From: Dendrocalamus latiflorus
Taxonomy: Eukaryota; Streptophyta; Magnoliopsida; Poales; Poaceae
Reading direction: 5' to 3'
Assembly: GCA_017311315.1 (NCBI GenBank)
Contig: CM029658.1
Span: forward strand, 29,076,967 to 29,140,966
Length of the DNA stretch: 64,000 nt
Part shown: positions 22,503 to 32,261 of the stretch, piece after piece
How positions within the stretch are numbered: position 1 is the stretch's first letter
Layout of the letters: every line of letters starts with the position of its first letter
Translations under genes and position numbers: made by a program
The notes under the pieces: model-generated
The model's input: the letters and a program-made list of their open reading frames with translations, nothing else
What the model was told of the DNA's origin: nothing
Databases searched by the model: none

Positions 22503-23517
22503 GGAGAAGTGTATGTCTGGTCTCGGGCAGTGAGGTATAAGAGGGAGCCAATCATGCTGCGATACTCCTTCTGATCAACTGGCTCGCCGTCCTCATCTGG
22601 GTCAAGAGAAGCTGTGGACGCCATGGGAGTTGACACGGGCTTACCATCACTCATGTCAAAGCATCTCAGGAGGTCACGAGTGTACTTGCCCTGATGCAAG
22701 AAAGTACCCTCCCGAGTCTGCTTGATCTGGAAGCCAAGGAAGAAGGTCAACTTGCCCATCATACTCATCTCAAACTCGGTGCTCATGACATCCGAGAACT
22801 GTGAAACAAGAGTATGAGAAGAGCCACCAAAGATGATGTTGTCCACATAAATCTGAACGAGCAGTAGGTCAGTGCCATGCCTACGGATGAACAAGGTCTT
22901 ATCTACCTTACCCATCTCAAAACCATGACTCAACAGATAGGACTTAAGCCTCTCATACCAAGCTCTGGGGGCCTGCATAAGTCTATACAAGGCTTTCGAA
23001 AGCTTGAAGACATGGTTTGGGTATTGGGGTTCTCGAAGCCTGGAGGCTGTCTCACATAGACCTCTTCCTCAATAAACCCATTGAGGAAGGCACTCTTGAC
23101 ATCCATCTGGTAAAGCTTGAAACCCTTAGAAGCTACGAAAGCATGCATAATTCTAATGGCCTCAAGTCTTGCTACAGGGGCAAAGGTCTCCTTAAAATCT
23201 AGACCCTCAACCTGGGAGAAGCCCTGAGCTACCAGTCTAGCCTTGTTTCGAATGACAATCCCATCCTCACTCTGCTTATTCTTGAACACCCACTTAGTCC
23301 CATTGATATTGTGACCTCGAGGGGGCTCAACAAGCGACCAGACCTTGTTTCTCTCGAAATTTTCTAACTCCTCATGCATGACATTGACCCAAGACTCATC
23401 AGAAAGAGCATGACAAACGTCATTGGGCTCGAATGAGGCAACAAAGGCAGAATAGAGACAGAAGTGTGACATGCCAGACCTTGAGCGTGTGACTCCCTCA
23501 AAGAGGTCTCCAATCAT
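22445..23517 (-). pseudogene. Ty1/copia reverse transcriptase with altered catalytic site
   Basis: RNA-dependent DNA polymerase domain. Motifs include WVNVMHEELENFERNKVW, INGTKWVFKNKQSEDG, ARLVAQGFSQVEGLDFKETF, YQMDVKSAFLNGFIEEEVYV, then, after a frame change near 22985, LMQAPRAWYERLKSYLL and YVDNIIFGG. The family's catalytic box is YVDD. Here the second Asp codon reads AAC (Asn) because plus-strand position 22840 is T where C is expected. Together with the frame change this copy is inactive. Confidence 0.95.
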
Positions 23518-24857
23518 CTACTCAGAAGGATGGTCTTTCTGGATATGTCGGGGAGGTCCTGGATGAGATGAAGAAGTGGCCTCTACCTCATGAGCTGATG
23601 AGGTAGAAACAGAGCCACTAGCTCCAGAGGAAGCAGAAGGCATAGGCTGATCACCTGGAGGTGCAGTGGAAGAAGGCACCTCAAGGGGAGGATGAGAGAC
23701 TGGATCGGGTAGACAACCCTCATCTCCATCATCCTCATCATCCACAAACATGGGCTCGGACTGCTCTAAAGAACCTGAGATATCGGGCCTAGTCCCCGGA
23801 TTGGCCTCGTCGAAAGTCACCTCACAGGTCTCTACCAACTTACTAGACTCACAGTTCCGAACCCTATACGCCCGCGAAGAAGTCGAGTAACCTAGAAAGA
23901 TCCCATCACAAGATCGTGACTCAAACTTATCTGGGTTCCCGGACTTCAGAATGAAACACTTGCAACCAAACACACGAAAATGAGAGATACTGGGCTTTCG
24001 CCCGTATCTCAGCTCATAGGAAGTGCGATGCAAGTGTGCCCGAAGAAAAACTCTGTTCGAAACATGGCACGCGATCGCTATAGCCTCAGCCCAAAACTTC
24101 CTAGGTGTAGAATACTCATCAAACATCGTCCTGGCCATCTCGACCAAGGTACGGTTCTTCCTCTCCACGACGCCATTCTGCTGTGGGACGTGCGGAGAAG
24201 AGAACCGGTGCTCTACACCTGTCTCATCGCAGAACCTCTCAAAGTAGGAATTCTTGAACTCTGTGCCATTGTCACTGCGGATCGCTCGTAAGGCACCCGG
24301 GATCTCAACAGAAAGCCTACTAAAATGATCTCAAAAATGTGTAAACATCTCATCCTTTGAGGCTAAGAAAAACACCTAAGAGAACCTCGAGAAGTCATCG
24401 ACCACGGCAAGAACATACCACTTCCCTCCTGCAGACTGCACTCGAGCTGGTCCAACTGTGTCCATGTGGAGCAGCTGTCTCGGTGCATCGGTCATAGTCA
24501 CTGTGACCGGAGAGTGAGAAGCGGCAATCATCTTGCTGTGCCGGCATGGAGCACAAACCAGATCTTTGACCATCTTGAGTTTCGCCAGACCACGATGAGG
24601 TCGTGGCCGCTAACTCGGGTCAAATGGTCAAATCCAATATGACCAAGTCTCCTATACCAGAAAGTAAGGTCACGGGACTCAGAAGCAACTAAACACCGGA
24701 GAGGATCACCAGAAGACTTAGAAAAATCAGCACGAAAGATCCTCCCATAACGAGAAATCCCGCAAACCAGACTACCCGAAGAATCAAGAATTTTGCATGC
24801 GTTTTTCTTAAAGCTCACCTCAAAACCGTCATCGGTAAGTGGAGAAACAGAAAGCAA
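23518..24857 (-). pseudogene. Ty1/copia GAG-pre-integrase and integrase
   Basis: DLTFWYRRLGHIGFDHL marks the pre-integrase zinc domain. CAPCRHSKM completes the HHCC finger and LLHMDTVGP and VVDDFSRFS start the catalytic core. IRSDNGTEF and NGVVERKNRTLVEMAR carry the later Asp and the Glu of the DDE triad, and FWAEAIAIACHVSNRV, GRKPSISHFRVFGCKCFI and GIFLGYSTSSRAYRV complete the domain. Stops and frame changes occur near 24600 and 24340. The 5'-gag-protease-integrase-RT-RNase H order defines Ty1/copia. Confidence 0.94.
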
Positions 24858-25087
24858 ATTATACTACAGCTTACTAACCAAGACAACATCTTTTAAAATA
24901 AAAGACTCATTAACGCGCACTGTACCTTTGGCGATGACGAGCCTAGACGAAGCATCTCCGAAGGTGATCGTCTCATCACCTGGAGCACGAGCTAGGGAAG
25001 AGAACTAACGAGAGTCTCCGGTCATGTGTCGAGAACACCCAGAGTCAACGAGCCAAACCTCTCTCTTCCCCGCCCGGCGAGGCTGAG
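24858..25087 (-). pseudogene. Ty1/copia aspartic protease, broken
   Basis: The minus strand encodes EVWLVDSGCSRHMTGD, with the catalytic DSG at 25038-25046. This is the usual protease start between gag and pre-integrase. A stop follows shortly, and the frame is out of register with gag. Confidence 0.8.
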
Positions 25088-25888
25088 TCAACGAGAGAGT
25101 AAAGTCTCAGTACTGAGGTAAATCAAGAGTGATTTTGGCACCCAATATTGAGTAACCCGTCGAGTAGAAGAAGTAGCCACACACGACTGACCTCTAGCTA
25201 CCCTACGCTCTCTGTCGCTCAACAAGTCCGAAGGTCCACGAGTAGACCTGAAGCTGTTGTTCGGTCTGACTGCTATGGGAGAGCGAGTCGAAGTACCAAC
25301 AACACGCTGATCACACCGCGGGTAGCCATCTCGATGGGGGAAATGAGGTCTACCCTGAGGACGGCGGATATCATGAGCAGAGGCAAACCGAGGACGAAAA
25401 TCAGAAACACCGGAAAAGCCAAGTCCTCGATACTGCCTAAAACCCTCAGAGAGATCAACCCTAGACCTCGTGTTGGCCTTAGGTGCACTCAAGGTCTGGG
25501 GCTGACCCTGAATACTCCTAAGATTGCGAACATGATCTCTCCGTGCAATCTTGGCGCGCCTGAAGCATCGCTCGACCAAGTGTCCATCCTTCTGACAGAA
25601 GGTGCAATGATACTTCACCTTCTGAGAGGTAGAAGCAGCACGATAAGGCTTCGCTTTCTGAGAGGCCGAAGCAACAGGTGGAATCACCTTGCTGTCAGAA
25701 ATCCCTTGGACAAAGCCCGCTGACTTAAATTGAACTTTCTCAGTTCTAGGCTCAATCTCGATCACACCTACCACTATGGGTCTAAGAACAGCAGGTGGAT
25801 GCTTCCTCATGTCCTCATAAAAATCGTATCCTAGACCTTGATTAAATTTACAAATCTTAGATTGGTCTAGAATAAGATTTAGCTTCAC
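25088..25888 (-). pseudogene. Ty1/copia gag, C-terminal part with zinc knuckle
   Basis: Nucleocapsid part of gag. YHCTFCQKDGHLVERCFRR is a CX2CX4HX4C knuckle binding the RNA genome. It is followed by an Arg/Ser-rich tail. The N-terminal capsid region is absent: similarity to gag stops at 25888 and the next base rightwards belongs to an LTR copy in the opposite orientation. Because the 5' LTR and primer-binding site are missing, the element was rearranged after insertion. Confidence 0.88.
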
Positions 25889-27755
25889 AGTATTTCGAGC
25901 GGTGCTATGTAATGGGTTTCTTGTCTATGATGGTTGCAGGACTTTGAGGCGGAGTCGTGGCGAGGCACGGGATGACTGGACTAGGCACAGGCGGTGCTGA
26001 GGTTGGAGCGGTCTTGATGTGCCGAAGACGACGAGGACTCGAAGTGGTTGCGAGGCTTGGGCGGCAAGAAATGGGGAAGCTTCCCGGAAGGTGCAAGAGG
26101 GGCGTTTTGGTAATTACGCAGGGCTGCACAAAAGGAAGCGGATTCGGTTTGGAGTTAATGGATAAAGCGCTGAGTTGTTGAAGCTATTGGGTTGTGAACC
26201 CGTTAGTGGAGGCTATAAAAGAAGAGGGGTAGGCTAGAAAGAAAGTTGAGAGTGTGTGAGGGTTTTTCTATTCTTTGCTCTCCTTGTCTACATGAGTGGT
26301 AGGCAGCAGTAGTTTTTGTGATTTCTTGGCGTGTGTTGATCTCTGTGAGTGATGGGATGATCTGGTTGTAAACTCACTCTTATTTAATCATTCTTGTCTC
26401 TGTTTCTTCAAAGAAACCTTGTGTTTGTGTAGTTCTGTTGATTTATGTTGCTTTGTTCTTCTTGTTCTCTGTGATGAAGTCTTGAGTAGTTGCAGGTTTT
26501 GTGTGTGCTAGTGCTTACTGGTTCTTTCGGTTTTTACTCCTTTTGTGATTAATGTTTGCAGTCTTTGTTTCTCTGCTTGGTAGTCCACAGGGATCAGATT
26601 TTAAAAACTGAAAGATGCTATATTCGGTCAGATTAAGCTGCTGAAAAATCAGAAGCCTCTTTTCGGTTGGCAGCAGTCTACTATTCGGTTTTTGCTGTGC
26701 CATTTCTTGACAAATTATCAATCTTCTGTCTCTGCATTTCTTCCGAATTTCTTTCTTCACTAGCTGCAGTCGGTTGTAGATCTTTTCAGTCCTTCAGTGT
26801 TTCGGTCTGTTTCAATCGGCAGTCTTCAGTGCTTTGCTCTGTTCTTCATTTCTTTCTAGCTGACTTCGGTTGAGAATGCACGAACGAACAGGCAGCAAGT
26901 TTTCTCTTTTGTTCTATTCGGCAGCTACAGCAAGATTGCTTGTTAACTCTATTCGACTGCAGCTTCCTGTGTTGTGAGCTTTTGTCGGCTTCTGTTATTT
27001 TCTTCAGGATTACTTGCCGCTATCTTTTGCTGTCTATCTTTTCCTTTGTTTTGCTTTCTTTTCCCTTTTTGCTTTAGTCTGTTTTCTTGGCCAGAGACTT
27101 GCCTTTCTTTTCCTAATCTTTTTGTCTTTGGTCTTCTGTTCGGCAATACATTTTGTTCGGTTTATTTAGTCTGCAGTTCTGTGTGCTGTTTTCAGGTTAA
27201 GTTCTTTTTGTGTTATTACTGTTCTCGGCTAAAGTTTGGATTCATGGTTTTAGCTTTCTATTTGGACAGGACAGGCAGCAATTAGTAGGTGTTTGATTCT
27301 TTCGGCCAAGCCTGATTATCCTCTGCTGCCATTTCATTATTTTAGTCGATTCTTCAGACCTACATCTAGCCACTGTTTTGCTTGGAGATCCTTTCGGTTA
27401 GACTGGCAGTAAGCAGCCGGTCAGACCAACCTCAATGTTGTGCCATCTTTTGCTCTTTTCTGTGTTGCTTTCATTGCTTCTTTTATTTTTAGTTTTGTCA
27501 AAAAGTGTTTGCATATTTTATTTCATTTATTTGCTTGTGGGCCAGCTCAGTTTAAAAGACTGTTTCTAATTGCCAATATTATTTCCCTTGTCTTGATGAC
27601 CTTGCTATTCCCTGCTCTTTCTTGCATATCCAGTAAGTTTTGATTTTCTCGCTTAATAGCTTTGCTAGCTATTGGAGAAGAAAATCCCACAGATACTTGG
27701 GGCGATTTTTAAAAGGCACCATTCACCCCCCTCTGTTGCCATTTCCGATCCTACA
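25889..27755 (+). repeat. inverted, truncated LTR of the same Ty1/copia family
   Basis: The plus strand starts inside the LTR (TTTCGAGCGGTGCTATGTAAT matches minus-strand sequence near 19980) and ends CACCCCCCTCTGTTGCC...GATCCTACA at 27755. It is opposite to the LTR at 18422-20199 and lacks the first roughly 200 bp (TGAGAGACC...). The long open frames in T-rich 26650-27640 are chance. It may derive from a second element joined by inversion, or an insertion followed by deletion. Confidence 0.85.
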
Positions 27756-29151
27756 CGTATTTCAGTGAGAAGCTAGGAGGAGCTCAATTGAGCTACCCTG
27801 TGTATGATAAAGAATTATATGGTTTAGTGTGTGTGCTTAAAATTTAGTAACATTACTTTGGCCTAAAGAATTTGTTATTCACTCTAATCATAAAGTTTTG
27901 AAATATTTAAAGAGCCAAGCTAAACTGAACCATAGACATGCTAAGTGGGTAGAATTCATTGAAACTTGTACAAGAAAGGAAAAGAGAATGTGATAGCTGA
28001 TGCTTTATCTAGAAAGAATGTGTTCTTAACTTAATTGAAAGTAAAAGTCCCTGGTTAGAGAGCTTGAAAGATTTATATACTTTTGACCACGAATTCTTAC
28101 AACCATATTCTAAATGCAAAGATGGAAAAGTATGGGACAAGTTTCATGTTCACAATAGGTTCTTGTTTCGTGCTAACAAACTATGTGTTCCAGATTCATC
28201 TATGTGCTTGTTTCTATTGTAAGAATCTAATGCAGGAGGATTGATGGAACCATTTGGGAGAGAAAAGACCTTTATGATGCTGAGCGATCACTTTTATTGA
28301 GGCAAGACATCGAAAGGTTTGTACAGTGATGTGTGACATGCCACAAAGCGAAATCTAAGCTTAATCCACATGGTTTATACACTCTACTTCCAGTTCCTAG
28401 TACACCTTGGGAAGATATTAGTATGGACTTTGTTTTAAGATTGCCTAGGACTAAAAGGGGAAGTGATTCAGTTTTCGTAGTGGTGGATAGATTCGCTAAA
28501 ATGGCACATTTCATTCCCTGTCACAAAAGCAACGATACGCCGCATATAGCTGACTTGTTTTTCAGAGAAATTGTGAGATTGCATGGCATGCAAAGAATAA
28601 TTGTTTCAGATCGAGTTGTCAAATTTATGAGCTGCTTTTGGAAGACTTTGTGGGTCAAACTTGGGACAAAGTTGCTCTTTTCGATAACTTGTCACCCACA
28701 AACGAATGGGAAAACAGAGGTGGTAAACCGTACACTCTCAATGTTGCTGCAGAAAATGATAAAAAAGAATTTGAAAGAGTGGAAAGATTGTCTACTGCTT
28801 GTTCAATTTGCATATAACAGGGTGGTGCATTCTACTACTCAAATGTATCCATTTGAGGTGGCGTATGGTTTCAAGCCGATCGCACCACTTGATTTGCTGC
28901 CACTGCCGTTGTATGAACATGTCAATATGGAAGCATCAAAACAAGCTGAATATATGAAGAAGATTCATGTCAAGACTAAAGAAGAAATTGAAAAGAAGTC
29001 ACGATACCTTGCTGCGAAGGTGAACAAGTTTAGAAAGAAGATGCTATTTGAACCAGAGTGCTTGAGAAGATCAATGATAATGCATATAAGATCAAGCTTC
29101 TGGGTGATGATTATGTTGTAAGTTCTACATTCAATGTTACTGATTTATCAC
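27756..29151 (+). pseudogene. old Ty3/gypsy RNase H-integrase fragment
   Basis: Begins within RNase H (YFSEKLGGAQLSYPVYDKEL, HRHAKWVEFIE, VIADALSRK), then the zinc finger region with CVTCHKAKS, WEDISMDFVLRLPR (first catalytic Asp), RIIVSDRVVKFMSCFWK (second Asp), HPQTNGKTEVVNRTL (Glu) and LVQFAYNRVVHSTT. Several stops and a deletion near 29050 (before INDNAYKIKLLGDDY) show decay. Its 3' end was split by the element at 29152-36154 and continues at 36155. Gag, protease and RT are lost to the left at the LTR junction 27755. Confidence 0.92.
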
Positions 29152-29397
29152 TGTCGTAGGGATGGTCCCCACCTAAACCCAGCAGGCCTGGTAGGAGGTT
29201 ATAAGGCCCAGAATAGGCCATGTGTAATGACATAACTGCCCCAGAGGGGATAACCAGATGTAAGGGTAAAACTGTAAAAGCACTCCTCACGTGCATATAT
29301 GTATGAGCACAAGCCTTGGGGAGGACCCAGGCCATTACACTTATCTTCATCACTCTCCACTACCATCTCTCTCTCTGTTTGGTCTGTAGCCACAACA
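29152..29397 (+). repeat. 5' LTR of the gag-protease element
   Basis: 246 bp, TGTCGTAGGG...GCCACAACA. It contains GCATATATGTATG at about 29294 as a plausible core promoter and a TC run near the 3' edge. It is nearly identical to 35903-36154. Confidence 0.95.
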
Positions 29398-29399
29398 GT

Positions 29400-29418
29400 T
29401 GGTGCCGTCCGTGGGGAG
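29400..29418 (+). other. primer-binding-like site
   Basis: TTGGTGCCGTCCGTGGGGA begins two bases after the LTR. The position and the TGG start fit a tRNA primer site like those of Tat/Athila elements (TGGCGCCG...GTGGGGA type). I could not assign the tRNA. Confidence 0.6.
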
Positions 29419-29450
29419 GACGAAGACAAGCCTGAAGACCGAAGAAAAAG

Positions 29451-31139
29451 ATGGCACCGAAAAAAGCTTCCACAGCGGCGGCGAAGGGAAAGAAGGTGGC
29501 CGGGCTGGAGCGTCGTATGAGTACCAGGGCTTCGGCATCGGCAGCGACGGACGCGGGTGGCGATGCAGGCGCGGTGGCCGAAGACGTCGTCGACGTTCGC
29601 GCGGCGACGACCAACCCCGTCACCGGCACCGCGACGACCAACCTCGTCACCGGCACCGCGACGACCAACCCCGCCACCGGCGTTGCGAGGATGGAGCCTG
29701 CGGTCGAAGACGTCGATGCGGGCGCGGCGAGAACCGACCCCGCCGACGCAACGACAGCCGACCTCGCCGCCCCCACTGCAACCCTCGCCGGCGGCGCGGA
29801 CCGGGCGGTCCGAGGTAGCCACGACGGAGCGACCGGCAGCTTGGGACCTCGCGACGCGGTCGTCCCCACGCCGATCCGCCCGTCGGGAGTACCGGTGACC
29901 CTGCCTGCACCAGCGATGGAAAGTGCCCTACTGACAGCTCTCAACGCGTTCCAGCGGGAGCTAGGGGACCTTCGCGGAGCCGTCAGAGATATGCAAGAGG
30001 CTCGGAGTCAGCAGGCCGTGCCAGTGGTCGCGTCCGAGCCCACGCCGGAGAGGGCGGACAGTCGCGAAGCCCCCACGTCCAGCCGCGTGCCGCTGCGGCG
30101 CGTGGATCCGGAGTCCCCGCTCTCGGCGGGGCTGCAGCAGGCGGCATGGCCCGAAGACTTCAAGTTTCCTAGCGCCATCGATTCGTACAAAGGCGACACG
30201 GACCCCCGCGAGTTCGTGCGCGTATACGAAACCGCGATCGAAGCTGCGGGCGGAGACGACACCACGAAGGCAAAGGGATTCCCCCTCGCGCTACAAGGGG
30301 TGGCGCTCTCTTGGTTCTTTACGATAGAGCCGGGATCCATCTACGCGTGGGAGCAGCTCCGCGTCCGCCTTCACAACAACTTCCAAGGAAACTACGTCGA
30401 CCGGGTCGACGCGGACCAACTCTTTGCCGTAAAGCAAAAACCCTCGGAGAAGCTTCGGGACTACTTCAAACGCTTCGCCAAGATTCGATGTCAAGTGAAA
30501 GACATCAACGAGACCACCATCGTCAATGCAGCCATCCAGGGCCTTCGTCCGGGCCCGATGGCTGAGTACAATGCGCGAAAGCCGATCAAGACGGTGGCGA
30601 AGCTCTTCGACAAGATGGAAGAATATGCCAGGGCGGAGGAGGATGCGCGTCGAAGGCAAGGCGACGACTCCGACACCAACCAGGCCAGAGCCTCGGCAAA
30701 AGCCGAAGATCCGCCGAAGGGCGGTTCTTCGAAGGGAAAGCGTAAGCAGGAGTCGTCTAGGGACGCGCCCGACCGCAGGGACAACTCGCACAAGGAGTCG
30801 TCCGATCAGCCCAAGCGCGGTCAGCAAAGGTCGAGGCAAAACCGGTACGTCCTCGACATCGAAGGCGGGTCCGACGAGGGTGCTCCAGCGGGCCGAGGCG
30901 GCCGGGGGCGCCGTGGCCGGGGGCGCGGCCGTGGCAGAGGCCGCGACGATAAGGGTCGTGGAGATTACGACGACCAGCATCAGGGACTGTGGTGCTTAGT
31001 CCACGGCCGCGGCAATCATGATACCCGCAACTACACCTCCATCGCGGCGCTCCGCGACAGCGTCGCTAGGGACAGGAACCCGGAGGCGCGCCCGCCTGCG
31101 GTGGCCCACGTCCAATTCCCATACGAGGCCCCCATGTAG
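29451..31139 (+). CDS. gag polyprotein of the non-autonomous element (562 aa)
   Basis: Structural capsid protein. The N-terminus (MAPKKASTAAAKGKKVAG) is Lys/Ala-rich. Residues about 55-85 hold a degenerate repeat of ATTNPVTGT. The retrotransposon gag core runs from FKFPSAIDSYKGDTDPREFV to about YFKRFAKIRCQVKDINE and LRPGPMAEYNARKP. A basic region and an RGG-type tract (AGRGGRGRRGRGRGRGRGR, about residue 480) precede a short Cys/His knuckle (CLVHGRGNHDTRNY). The frame is open for 562 codons and ends at TAG 31137-31139. The protease continues in the same frame after that stop. The ATG at 29451 is the first in-frame start after the primer site. Confidence 0.93.
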   Translation: MAPKKASTAAAKGKKVAGLERRMSTRASASAATDAGGDAGAVAEDVVDVRAATTNPVTGTATTNLVTGTATTNPATGVARMEPAVEDVDAGAARTDPADATTADLAAPTATLAGGADRAVRGSHDGATGSLGPRDAVVPTPIRPSGVPVTLPAPAMESALLTALNAFQRELGDLRGAVRDMQEARSQQAVPVVASEPTPERADSREAPTSSRVPLRRVDPESPLSAGLQQAAWPEDFKFPSAIDSYKGDTDPREFVRVYETAIEAAGGDDTTKAKGFPLALQGVALSWFFTIEPGSIYAWEQLRVRLHNNFQGNYVDRVDADQLFAVKQKPSEKLRDYFKRFAKIRCQVKDINETTIVNAAIQGLRPGPMAEYNARKPIKTVAKLFDKMEEYARAEEDARRRQGDDSDTNQARASAKAEDPPKGGSSKGKRKQESSRDAPDRRDNSHKESSDQPKRGQQRSRQNRYVLDIEGGSDEGAPAGRGGRGRRGRGRGRGRGRDDKGRGDYDDQHQGLWCLVHGRGNHDTRNYTSIAALRDSVARDRNPEARPPAVAHVQFPYEAPM

Positions 31140-31910
31140 GTACAGGCGCAGGGGATGCAGGTACAGGCGGAGGGAATGCAACCCCAGGAGGGCACCTTGC
31201 GGATCCAAGCTCACGTGCAGCAGCCTCGGGAGGGCCTTCTGTCGTTGCAGGCCCCGGACGCAACCTACCGTAGGGTCATTAATGTCATATCCGGAGGCTC
31301 TGCGATGGAATTCGCCTCGGCACGGCAGCAGAAGGCCTATGCGCGAAGACTACATCACGTGGCGGCATACCCAGCGCAAGCACCGCCGGAGTGGGCGCGG
31401 CACGAAGTTACATTCACACCCGATGACGCCCAAGGGGTGGACTTCCCTCATCAGGACCCCCTGGTCATCCGGGTCACCATCGCGGGATGCGACGTGGGGC
31501 GCGCCTTGGTGGACGGGGGTAGTTCCGCGAACGTATTGTTTGCGGCGGCCTTCAACCAGATGGGGATCCCTCGAAGCCGCCTGGGGCCCTCGGGAATCCC
31601 ACTGCAGGGCTTCGGGGGACAGCCCCTGCGGGCGCTGGGCCAGATCGGCCTTCAAGTCTCCTTCGGCCGGGATGACAATGTGCGGGCCGAAGATGCCACC
31701 TTCGACGTCGTCGACCTTCCATATCCCTACAATGCCATACTGGGGCGCCCAATCCTCAACTCCTTCGGCGCGGTACCACATCATGGCTACCTGTGCATGA
31801 AGATCCCGGGTCCCCGGACCATCATCACCGTCCGAGGCGACCAGGATATGGCTCGGCGCATCGAGCCAGGCACCAGATGCCCGCGTCGCGAAGCCCAGCG
31901 ACGCCCTTAG
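31140..31910 (+). CDS. retroviral-type aspartic protease region
   Basis: Same frame as gag, directly after its TAG. VTIAGCDVGRALVDGGSSANVLFAAAFNQMGI carries the catalytic DGG(S), and YNAILGRPILNSFGAVPH is the conserved ILGR flap/C-terminal box of plant gypsy proteases. It would cut gag if expressed by read-through or from a related element without the stop. The first ATG is at 31155. The frame ends at 31910, and nothing resembling RT follows. Confidence 0.88.
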   Translation, partial: VQAQGMQVQAEGMQPQEGTLRIQAHVQQPREGLLSLQAPDATYRRVINVISGGSAMEFASARQQKAYARRLHHVAAYPAQAPPEWARHEVTFTPDDAQGVDFPHQDPLVIRVTIAGCDVGRALVDGGSSANVLFAAAFNQMGIPRSRLGPSGIPLQGFGGQPLRALGQIGLQVSFGRDDNVRAEDATFDVVDLPYPYNAILGRPILNSFGAVPHHGYLCMKIPGPRTIITVRGDQDMARRIEPGTRCPRREAQRRP

Positions 31911-32261
31911 AGCCGGCGTCACAGCGCGGAGGTCCGCGGGGTCATCCATAGGCGCCTGCATGGGCCCTGCAGACGTCTAGCGACTAGAGGCTGCGGCCGC
32001 ACCAAGGGCAAATGGTCAGTATATTCACCCTTTGTAGTCGCTCACCCGCGCAAACGGGGATATAATGAAGATCGCCGTTTGCCACTAATTTTTCTTCATC
32101 ACATGCAAGCATGCGATGAGGGCGCGCGCCGTCTTGGCCAACGCGCGCCCCCCCGCAGTATAAACCAAAGACGCACGTTCGCGTGTGCACTCGCCGTAGC
32201 CAAAGGTGACGGGTCTGAGTATAAACAAAAGATGCACCGGGGGGACGCCCTCGCGCGCACA
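31911..32261 (+). other. non-coding spacer of the gag-protease element
   Basis: Follows the protease stop. It contains AGTATAAACCAAAGACGCACG-like and AGTATAAACAAAAGATGCACC strings (about 32157-32240), which resemble degenerate outliers of the downstream array. No gene seen. Confidence 0.6.

Noticed and set aside
26667..27643. Hydrophobic Phe/Leu-rich frames that look like membrane proteins
   Set aside because: T-rich LTR sequence; the frames are chance and do not match the sister LTR frames.
28272..28514. Minus-strand frame over the gypsy integrase
   Set aside because: Shadow of the plus-strand integrase with its DDE motifs.
29299..29944. Minus- and plus-strand frames overlapping the start of gag
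   Set aside because: Shadows of the GC-rich gag frame, composed of Arg/Ala/Pro runs with no motif.
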